A stretch of 5,544 nt of DNA from Acinetobacter sp. UBA3106. GTDB lineage: Bacteria; Pseudomonadota; Gammaproteobacteria; Pseudomonadales; Moraxellaceae. The DNA lies in assembly GCA_002365595.1 (NCBI GenBank), contig DFAM01000004.1, positions 1 to 5,544 of the forward strand, written 5' to 3'. The position numbers and the translations under genes are program-made. This document shows positions 1-4,809 of the stretch, piece after piece. The first letter of the stretch is position 1. Every line of letters starts with the position of its first letter. Below the pieces are notes generated by a model. That model was not told where the DNA came from. It saw nothing but the letters and a program-made list of their open reading frames with translations, and made no database searches.

Positions 1-2
1 TT

Positions 3-557
3 CTACTTGGGAATAACACAACTTTGATCCAAATAATTATTCGCCACCTTCACATAATGCCGTGCTGAATAAGGTAAAAATTCTTTTTCTTTATCTGTGA
101 GTGGACGGACTTTCTGTACCGGACTACCAACATATAAATAACCACTTTCCAGACGTTTACGTGGTGGAACCAAAGAGCCTGCACCAATCATCACATCATC
201 TTCAATAATGACGTCATCTAAAACAATGCTGCTGATGCCAACCAGTACGCGATTGCCAATGGTACAGCCATGCAGTTTGACATGATGACCAATCGTGACA
301 TCTTCGCCAATAATGAGCGGAGAACCTTCGGGTTTATCGGCTTTTTTATGACTCACATGCAACATGGCATGATCTTGTACATTGGAATTTTTGCCAATGT
401 GAATATGATTCACGTCACCACGAATCACCGCAAAGGGCCATACCGAAACATTTTCAGCAAGTACTACATCGCCAATGACCACTGACATGTCATCAACATA
501 ACAAGAGTCATCAATTTGCGGAATGGTATCTAAATAGGGACGAATATTTTTAGCCAT
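3..557 (-). CDS. yrdA: Gamma-class carbonic anhydrase family protein (YrdA-like)
   Basis: This 184-residue protein is a left-handed beta-helix of hexapeptide repeats, and it matches E. coli YrdA in length and along its whole sequence as I recall it. The gamma-carbonic-anhydrase landmarks are present: R46-G47-D48, Q61-D62, and three histidines placed as the zinc ligands, H67 (in MLHV), H91 (in IGHH) and H96 (in LHGC). Repeat turns such as IGEDVTIG and VIIEDDVMIGAG fill residues 26-130, and a C-terminal helix follows. Family members are cytoplasmic trimers with zinc at the subunit interfaces. Carbonic anhydrase activity (CO2 to bicarbonate) is proven for only some of them, and YrdA-type proteins are often of uncertain activity, so the reaction is inferred. 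The ATG at 557-555 fits the family N-terminus (MAKNIRPY), although the upstream ribosome site is weak. The gene follows dacC on the same strand, but a strong terminator separates them, and a TATAAT box at 592-587 suggests it has its own promoter. Confidence 0.93.
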   Translation of the reverse strand: MAKNIRPYLDTIPQIDDSCYVDDMSVVIGDVVLAENVSVWPFAVIRGDVNHIHIGKNSNVQDHAMLHVSHKKADKPEGSPLIIGEDVTIGHHVKLHGCTIGNRVLVGISSIVLDDVIIEDDVMIGAGSLVPPRKRLESGYLYVGSPVQKVRPLTDKEKEFLPYSARHYVKVANNYLDQSCVIPK

Positions 558-586
558 GTGAAGGTTTCAATCTGTAGTTATCAAGT

Positions 587-592
587 ATTATA
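587..592 (-). promoter_or_regulatory. Candidate -10 box (TATAAT) for the carbonic anhydrase gene
   Basis: Read on the minus strand, a perfect TATAAT lies about 30 bases upstream of the carbonic anhydrase ATG, which would give a leader of roughly 20 nt. It sits inside the T-rich tail of the dacC terminator. No good -35 hexamer is seen 16-18 bases upstream, where the terminator stem-loop lies. TATAAT can occur by chance in an AT-rich tail, so this is only a candidate. Confidence 0.35.
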
Positions 593-626
593 AAATAAAA
601 AAGCACCCAGACCGAAATGTGGGTGC
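592..626 (-). terminator. Rho-independent terminator downstream of dacC
   Basis: On the minus strand a 7-bp GC-rich stem (GCACCCA paired with TGGGTGC, positions 626-620 and 609-603) closes a 10-nt loop. It is followed at once by TTTTTTATTTT (602-592). It begins about 25 bases after the dacC stop codon and should end the dacC transcript before the carbonic anhydrase gene. The opposite strand has no T-tract after the stem, so the terminator works in one direction. Confidence 0.9.
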
Positions 627-650
627 CTTAACTTAAGTCTAAAGCTGAAC

Positions 651-1799
651 TTAGAACAAGTTTGCGAAGAATTGTTTGATGTGATCAATCATTTTGGCAA
701 AGAAACCCGCTTCTTCAACAGCTTGAAGAGCTACCAGCGGTTTTTCTGCAATCACTTTACCATTCAGGCTAGCGACATATTTACCCACCACTTGACCCTT
801 TTTAAGTGGTGCAGTCAATTTAGGCTGAACGACTAACTGGGTTTTAATGGCATTGGCTTCGCCTTTAGGCATAGTCACATTAAAGTTTTCTGCCAGGCCA
901 ATTTGCACATCGTTGCTTTTGCCATACCAAACTTTTGACTTGGCCAAAACCTGATTGGCAGGTTGAACCTTAACGGTTTCAAAGTTCGCATAACCCCAAG
1001 CCAAAATTTCACGTGTTTGTGATGCACGTTCGTTCATGCTTGGCGCGCCAAAAATCACTGAAATTAAACGTAGTGGACCACGTTTAGCAGAAGTGGTTAA
1101 GCAATAACCTGCTTCTTCAGTATGACCTGTTTTTAAACCGTCTACACTTGGGTCGGTATAAAGCAAGGCATTACGGTTGCCTTGTTTAATGCCGTTAAAA
1201 GTGAATTCTTTTTCAGAGTAGATTGGGTAATACTTTGAACTGTCATGAATGATATGTTGTGCAAGTGTCGCCATATCTTTTGCAGTCGAGTAGTGACCTT
1301 CAGCAGGCATACCGGTTGCATTAATGAAGCTGGTATTGGTCATGCCAATACGTTTTGCTTCCTGATTCATCATGTGGGCAAAAGTACCTTCATTGCCCGC
1401 AATGTGTTCTGCCATGGCTTTTGAAGCATCATTACCTGACTGGATGATAATCCCACGTAACATTTCTAATGCTGTTGCAGTGCCGTTGAGTGGTACATAC
1501 ATACATGATTCTGTACTGCTACCACGACACCAGGCAGATTCGTTCATGCGAACTTTTTCATCTTCCGTGAGATCACCACTCAATAACTTTTGTTCAATGA
1601 TGTAACTGGTCATCATTTTAGTCATTGAAGCCGGTGCTAATTTTTCATTTTCATTTTTTGATGCGAGGATTTGCCCTGTCTCATAATCCATTAACACATA
1701 AGATTTATTATTGAGTTCTGGCGGAGCAGATAAGACAGTTGCTGCGTATGTGAAGTTCGGCAATAGTAATAATGCAGCAAGGGCGCTTTTGTGGGTCAT
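651..1799 (-). CDS. dacC: D-alanyl-D-alanine carboxypeptidase, PBP5/6 type (DacC)
   Basis: This low-molecular-weight penicillin-binding protein removes the terminal D-Ala from peptidoglycan pentapeptides at the periplasmic face of the inner membrane, which limits substrate for 4-3 cross-linking. All three S11 peptidase motifs are present in 382-residue numbering: S58-M-T-K61 with the acylated serine, S121-G-N123, and K223-T-G225. A Sec signal peptide covers roughly residues 1-20 (hydrophobic ALAALLLL, cleavage near TYA-A). The C-terminal PBP5 beta domain ends in an amphipathic helix (residues FFAKMIDHIKQFFANLF) of the type that anchors PBP5/6 to the membrane. I chose the ATG at 1799-1797. The frame stays open to a GTG at 1832, but that would put 11 residues (LIIKILEPPR) ahead of a normal signal peptide, and 382 residues is the length I recall for Acinetobacter DacC. 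A cysteine pair, C91 and C99, lies between the first two motifs. A hairpin upstream and a strong terminator downstream suggest a single-gene transcript. No convincing promoter was found in the 118-bp upstream gap. Confidence 0.95.
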   Translation of the reverse strand: MTHKSALAALLLLPNFTYAATVLSAPPELNNKSYVLMDYETGQILASKNENEKLAPASMTKMMTSYIIEQKLLSGDLTEDEKVRMNESAWCRGSSTESCMYVPLNGTATALEMLRGIIIQSGNDASKAMAEHIAGNEGTFAHMMNQEAKRIGMTNTSFINATGMPAEGHYSTAKDMATLAQHIIHDSSKYYPIYSEKEFTFNGIKQGNRNALLYTDPSVDGLKTGHTEEAGYCLTTSAKRGPLRLISVIFGAPSMNERASQTREILAWGYANFETVKVQPANQVLAKSKVWYGKSNDVQIGLAENFNVTMPKGEANAIKTQLVVQPKLTAPLKKGQVVGKYVASLNGKVIAEKPLVALQAVEEAGFFAKMIDHIKQFFANLF

Positions 1800-1860
1800 T
1801 CTGGGTGGTTCCAATATCTTAATAATAAGCACAAAGAGCTTTGCATTTTAGGACAAAGCA

Positions 1861-1889
1861 AAGCCGACTTCTACCGTGAGAATCGGCTT
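1861..1889 (-). terminator. Hairpin, probable terminator of the small exported gene at 1918-2307
   Basis: AAGCCGA (1861-1867) pairs with TCGGCTT (1883-1889), and inside it TTCT (1869-1872) pairs with AGAA (1879-1882). This makes an 11-bp stem with one bulged C and a 6-nt loop. On the minus strand it lies about 28 bases after the stop codon of the small gene and is followed by a mixed T-rich run (TGCTTTGTCC) instead of a clean T-tract. It may be a weak or leaky terminator, allowing some read-through into dacC. Confidence 0.55.
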
Positions 1890-1917
1890 ATTTCAAAAGT
1901 ATTGTAACCAATTGGTA

Positions 1918-2307
1918 TTATTTACTGTATGCAGAGAGTTCTTGGCAAATCTCCTGGTTTTTTGCATCTCCGGCCTTTTTCGCATCGCTACGTGCTTCAG
2001 CTAAAATAGGCTTAAATTTTTTCTCTTTGCTGAGTTTTGATAGCGTAGAAACAGCATCTTTTTCTGCGGGTAAATATTCCTGAGCCAGTTTGGAATATCC
2101 TTGTTCAAACTGAGCCTTATCTTTGACTAAACCTGGGCAGACTTCTGAAAGTACATAAATGGCGGCCAGTTCTTGTTGAGTCACTTTTTGTAATGGAGTA
2201 ACTTCAATATTTTCATCTTTTTGCGTAGCTGCATGAGTCACTGAAACTGTCATAAGAGCAGTGGTGAATAAACCTAGGGAAACAGATTTGAGCAGGGATA
2301 CTTTCAT
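1918..2307 (-). CDS. Small exported protein of unknown function, two-cysteine family (copy B)
   Basis: I cannot assign a function to this 129-residue protein. It has a clear Sec signal peptide (KSVSLGLFTTALMTVSVTHA, cleavage after THA near residue 26), so the mature protein should be periplasmic or secreted, at about 103 residues. There is no lipobox and no second membrane segment. The mature part is Lys/Glu/Ala-rich and looks helical, with exactly two cysteines, C57 (in SEVCPGLV) and C121 (in QEICQEL), which could form a disulphide. The next gene upstream encodes a paralogue that aligns without gaps across the two cysteines. It may belong to a Moraxellaceae-restricted family (I recall an 'MCR_0457 family' label for similar proteins, unverified). 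The ATG at 2307-2305 has an AGG-containing ribosome site about 8 bases upstream. A hairpin follows the gene, and a candidate promoter with A/T tracts precedes it. An overlapping reading frame at 2213-2434 lacks protein-like features and is taken as a shadow. Confidence 0.85.
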   Translation of the reverse strand: MKVSLLKSVSLGLFTTALMTVSVTHAATQKDENIEVTPLQKVTQQELAAIYVLSEVCPGLVKDKAQFEQGYSKLAQEYLPAEKDAVSTLSKLSKEKKFKPILAEARSDAKKAGDAKNQEICQELSAYSK

Positions 2308-2388
2308 TAAACAGACCTAAATTATTTAAAAACATCACAATAAAAATAAGCTTAACGAAATTTTTGGTAATTGTAAGTACACAAATGT

Positions 2389-2459
2389 ATTGAAGCTGTT
2401 GAAACGACCCGGTCAATAAAAAAAATTGCTCCAAAAAGAGTTAAAAAAAGGTATAAAAA
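2389..2459 (-). promoter_or_regulatory. Candidate promoter with upstream A/T tracts for the gene at 1918-2307
   Basis: On the minus strand TTGACC (2416-2411) and TTCAAT (2394-2389) are spaced by 16 bases and could act as -35 and -10, giving a leader of about 75 nt. Directly upstream lie four A/T tracts (2418-2425, 2433-2437, 2443-2449, 2455-2459) with centres about 11-13 bases apart, like an UP element or bent DNA. The same T-tracts lie downstream of the gene at 2536-2910 and follow a weak AT-only inverted repeat (2453-2473), so they could also help end that transcript. The rest of the 228-bp gap (2460-2535) shows nothing I recognise. Confidence 0.4.
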
Positions 2460-2535
2460 GAATTCTTCTTTATGCCCGGAATCATTACAAAACGCTTAAT
2501 ATCTTGATTATTCTATATATAACAAGTGCTCTATA

Positions 2536-2910
2536 TTAAGCCTGATAATTGACTACATCATCGCAAACCGACTGTTGTTCATCTTTGCTGGTTTCTTTTG
2601 CTGCCTGACGCGCTTCCTCTAGCACAGATTTATATTCTGAATCTGTCTGAATTTTATCAAAAGTCATGGATTTATCTGAATAGTCTTGCAGATAAGTTTT
2701 AATTAACAGCTGAATGTTTTGATCAAATTTTGCATTTTTACCCACAATGGCAGGGCATACTTCAGCCATCACTTGAGTTGAAGCAATATCTTCTTTCACA
2801 ATAGTATTGGCTTCTTCCACAGATAAGCCTTCATCGGCTAAAACAGTGGAAGATAACAATGCTGCAATGCCTAACCCCAATAAGCCACGAAATGATATGC
2901 TTTTAATCAT
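2536..2910 (-). CDS. Small exported protein of unknown function, two-cysteine family (copy A)
   Basis: This 124-residue protein has a Sec signal peptide (basic start MIKSISFR, hydrophobic GLLGLGIAALLSSTV, cleavage after VLA near residue 25). The mature part, about 99 residues, is acidic and probably helical. Its only cysteines are C52 (in AEVCPAIV) and C116 (in QSVCDDV). It is a paralogue of the protein encoded at 1918-2307: from residue 49 to 119 the two align without a gap, with about 23 identities in 71 positions by hand count. Shared features include EVCP, F/Q in the next helix, an aromatic-Leu (YL) near the middle, and EAR..AK before the second cysteine. No enzyme motif is visible and I do not assign a function. 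The ATG at 2910-2908 lacks a clear Shine-Dalgarno sequence (the preceding bases are nearly all A/T), but it is the only start that keeps the signal peptide intact. The gene diverges from surE across a 111-bp spacer. Its composition matches its neighbours. Confidence 0.85.
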   Translation of the reverse strand: MIKSISFRGLLGLGIAALLSSTVLADEGLSVEEANTIVKEDIASTQVMAEVCPAIVGKNAKFDQNIQLLIKTYLQDYSDKSMTFDKIQTDSEYKSVLEEARQAAKETSKDEQQSVCDDVVNYQA

Positions 2911-2927
2911 TTTTTAAATCACACTTT

Positions 2928-2976
2928 TTGAATGGATGTTGAGCGTCAAATATATATAATTTTCTATACAATTCAA
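2928..2976. promoter_or_regulatory. Candidate overlapping divergent promoters between the small exported gene and surE
   Basis: The only AT-alternating block in the spacer, TATATATAAT (2951-2960), could supply the -10 region in both directions. On the plus strand TTGAAT (2928-2933) is 17 bases from TATATA (2951-2956), facing surE. On the minus strand TTGAAT (2976-2971) is 16 bases from TATATT (2954-2949), facing the small gene. If both are real, RNA polymerase cannot occupy both at once and the two genes would compete for it. Such hexamers are common in AT-rich DNA, so this is a prediction only. Confidence 0.4.
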
Positions 2977-3021
2977 TCAAATGTTCTGATCAGTCATTTT
3001 TAACCTTTACGAGATGTTTAA

Positions 3022-3792
3022 GTGAATATATTAATTGCCAATGATGATGGCGTTTTTGCTCCCGGTCTTCAGGCCTTGGCTCAAGCCTTGGCTCCTCTGG
3101 GGCGTGTCGTCATTGTTGCCCCTGAAAGTGAACGCAGTGGTTTTTCCAGCGCACTGACTTTAGATCGCCCTTTACGACCGATTCAAATTTCAGCAGATGT
3201 CTGGGCAGTCAATGGAACACCTGCAGACTGTGTCTATCTGTCCATGAACGGTTTATTCGATTTTGAATTTGATCTGGTGGTTAGCGGAATTAACAGCGGG
3301 GCAAATCTGGGTGATGATGTACTTTACTCAGGCACTGTCGGAGCAGCCTTTGAGGGGCGCCTGATGAAACAACCTGCCATTGCCGTATCTATGGCAGGGC
3401 CAAATGTACGTTCTTATGACAGTCCGAATGATTATGCAGTGGCCGCAAAATGGGTGCATGATTTTATTGCCCAAGGTCTGCCGACTTTACCTCCACGCCA
3501 TATTTTTAACGTGAATATTCCAGATGTATCTGAATTGCAAGGTTCGAAAATTACTTATCAGGGACGTCGCAGTCAATCTAAACCCATTACCAGTCATGTA
3601 GACCCACGTGGACGCCAGGTTTACTGGATTGGCTTGTCAGGAGAGGCTGTGGCTGAACCCAAAAAAGGTGTAACCGAAATCGAATCGGACTTTTTTGCGG
3701 TGGCAAATGGGTACGTCAGTATTACGCCAATTCAAATGGACGCCACTAATTATGAGATTTTACACACATTACATGCACAGTTTTCTAAATAG
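3022..3792 (+). CDS. surE: 5'/3'-nucleotidase SurE
   Basis: SurE is a cytoplasmic metal-dependent phosphatase that hydrolyses nucleoside 5'- and 3'-monophosphates and, in E. coli, short polyphosphate. It is linked to stationary-phase survival. The 256-residue length matches the family (E. coli about 253). The N-terminus MNILIANDDG carries D8 and D9, RSG carries S39, and VSGIN carries N91; these are the four metal-site residues. Other signatures are NGTPADCVY (64-72), ANLGDDVLYSGTVGAA (94-109), DPRG in the C-terminal arm, and GYVSITP (230-236). The start is a GTG at 3022, fixed by the family N-terminus and supported by a GAG ribosome site 8 bases upstream. In many Proteobacteria surE is followed by pcm, nlpD and rpoS. 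Here no pcm is present, and an nlpD-like gene follows after 114 bp. Confidence 0.97.
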   Translation: MNILIANDDGVFAPGLQALAQALAPLGRVVIVAPESERSGFSSALTLDRPLRPIQISADVWAVNGTPADCVYLSMNGLFDFEFDLVVSGINSGANLGDDVLYSGTVGAAFEGRLMKQPAIAVSMAGPNVRSYDSPNDYAVAAKWVHDFIAQGLPTLPPRHIFNVNIPDVSELQGSKITYQGRRSQSKPITSHVDPRGRQVYWIGLSGEAVAEPKKGVTEIESDFFAVANGYVSITPIQMDATNYEILHTLHAQFSK

Positions 3793-3906
3793 TGGCCAGT
3801 AGTGTTATAACTTTGTGAAAAAGCAGAATTGAACATATTTTTCAGAAGCTTTTTTGCTAATCTTAGCGCAAACCTAAAATTGACTTATGTGTAGAGAGGA
3901 AGATTA

Positions 3907-4716
3907 ATGCACTTGGTGTCATCGTATCGCTTATTTGCTGTGCCTGCAGGCTTGTTGAAAACCATGGTGTTGTCTACAGCTGTTATTGCAACTGCTATTT
4001 TGAGCGGCTGTGCTTCAAAACCACAAGTTCATAATGCAACACGTTATGCCACTGCACCAGACTACTATACAGTTCGATCTGGAGACACATTAAGCGGGAT
4101 TGCTGCACGTTATGGTCTAGCTTATACCAGTGTTGCTGATATGAATGATATAACGGCGCCATATCGCATTTATGTTGGTCAATCTTTACGTTTAAAAGAT
4201 TCAGGTTCACGTCGTACCACGACAACTCAAGCGGTGACACAAGCAGCGCCAATTCAACGTCAAACCGTTCAAATTCCGACTGCACCGGTGAATAGGCCTG
4301 CTCCGGTAACCACCACCACGGCACCTGTAGTCTCCTCGCAAGTCTCTAGTTTGCGCTGGGTAAAACCAAGTAATGGCGCCGTGATTGCAAACTTTAATCT
4401 TGCTGCAAATGTGAAGGGCATTCGTTATAGCGGTAATACCGGAGATGCAATTTTTGCAGCGGCAGATGGTCAGGTGGTCTATGCAGCAGATGGTCTAAAA
4501 GAATATGGTAATTTAATTCTGATTAAACATATAGATGGCTACATTACTGCTTATGCGCATAACAGTAAAATGAATGTCAGCAGTGGCCAGAATGTGACAG
4601 CAGGGCAGAAAATTGCTGAAATGGGTTCAACAGGAGCCAATCGGACCATGCTCGAGTTCCAGGTACGTCTAAACGGTAAACCTATCAATCCGACTAATGT
4701 TTTACCAATAAATTAA
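3907..4716 (+). CDS. nlpD: NlpD-like lipoprotein: LysM plus degenerate M23/LytM domain
   Basis: This predicted outer-membrane lipoprotein has 269 residues. The signal peptide ends in a lipobox, LSGC, with lipidated C35. A LysM peptidoglycan-binding domain follows at about 53-96 (YTVRSGDTLSGIAARYG...VGQSLRL). Then comes a Thr/Pro/Gln-rich linker (about 99-147) and a C-terminal LytM/M23 domain (about 150-267) with NlpD-type blocks such as YGNLILIKH, YAHN and GQKIAEMGSTGA. The zinc site is lost: the HxxxD motif reads V169...R173, and the final HxH reads M248-L-E250. It should therefore not cut peptidoglycan. By analogy with E. coli NlpD, which switches on the amidase AmiC at the division septum, it probably activates an N-acetylmuramoyl-L-alanine amidase during daughter-cell separation; the partner is inferred. 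The ATG at 3907 is well supported by AGAGGA 6 bases upstream. An internal ATG at 3964 would also keep the lipobox but has no ribosome site. Position after surE supports the nlpD call. Confidence 0.9.
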   Translation: MHLVSSYRLFAVPAGLLKTMVLSTAVIATAILSGCASKPQVHNATRYATAPDYYTVRSGDTLSGIAARYGLAYTSVADMNDITAPYRIYVGQSLRLKDSGSRRTTTTQAVTQAAPIQRQTVQIPTAPVNRPAPVTTTTAPVVSSQVSSLRWVKPSNGAVIANFNLAANVKGIRYSGNTGDAIFAAADGQVVYAADGLKEYGNLILIKHIDGYITAYAHNSKMNVSSGQNVTAGQKIAEMGSTGANRTMLEFQVRLNGKPINPTNVLPIN

Positions 4717-4724
4717 ATTTTAAG

Positions 4725-4753
4725 AATACAAAACATAAATTTCACCGTATAAT
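4725..4753 (+). promoter_or_regulatory. Candidate promoter of the LysR-type regulator gene
   Basis: A perfect TATAAT (4748-4753) lies 17 bases after AATACA (4725-4730), which keeps only the ACA half of a consensus -35. It starts 8 bases after the nlpD stop codon, so the regulator is probably transcribed on its own with a leader of about 50 nt. That leader contains a small hairpin (4765-4784) and a strong ribosome site, AGAGGGA (4798-4804), 5 bases before the ATG. Confidence 0.5.
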
Positions 4754-4809
4754 ACAATGAGTTGCTTTTATCGGAAAGATAAAGTAATCATAAGTTCAGA
4801 GGGAAATTT

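Noticed and set aside
270..485. Plus-strand frame of 71 codons inside the carbonic anhydrase gene
   Set aside because: It is antisense to a strongly recognised gene and has no features of its own. The antisense frames at 1372-1605, 3995-4324 and 5123-5353 are rejected for the same reason.
1800..1832. N-terminal extension of DacC from a GTG at 1832
   Set aside because: It adds 11 residues ahead of a complete signal peptide, lacks a good ribosome site, and makes the protein longer than the 382 residues expected for Acinetobacter DacC.
2213..2434. Minus-strand frame of 73 codons overlapping the start of the small exported gene
   Set aside because: It overlaps the signal-peptide region of a better supported gene in another frame, covers its probable promoter, has no ribosome site and shows no protein-like pattern.
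2986..2993. Palindrome CTGATCAG upstream of surE
   Set aside because: An 8-bp perfect palindrome is expected by chance at this scale and has no extended symmetry suggesting an operator.
3073..3094. Tandem 10-bp repeat GCCTTGGCTC, period 12, inside surE
   Set aside because: It encodes the helix segment ALAQALA, where repeated Ala and Leu codons are expected; the period is a multiple of 3, so no phase-variable frameshift would result.
3818..3854. Inverted repeat AAAAAGC/GCTTTTT between surE and the nlpD-like gene
   Set aside because: It has only two G-C pairs in the outer stem and a large partly paired loop. It could be a weak terminator, but the support is too thin to list.
3853..3880. Possible promoter TTTGCT-16-TAAAAT ahead of the nlpD-like gene
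   Set aside because: Both hexamers are poor matches in AT-rich DNA. Co-transcription with surE is equally possible.
4765..4784. Hairpin CTTTTATC/GATAAAG in the leader of the LysR gene
   Set aside because: It is a 7-bp AT-rich stem with a bulge and no T-tract, so it is not a terminator, and it does not match any riboswitch I know.
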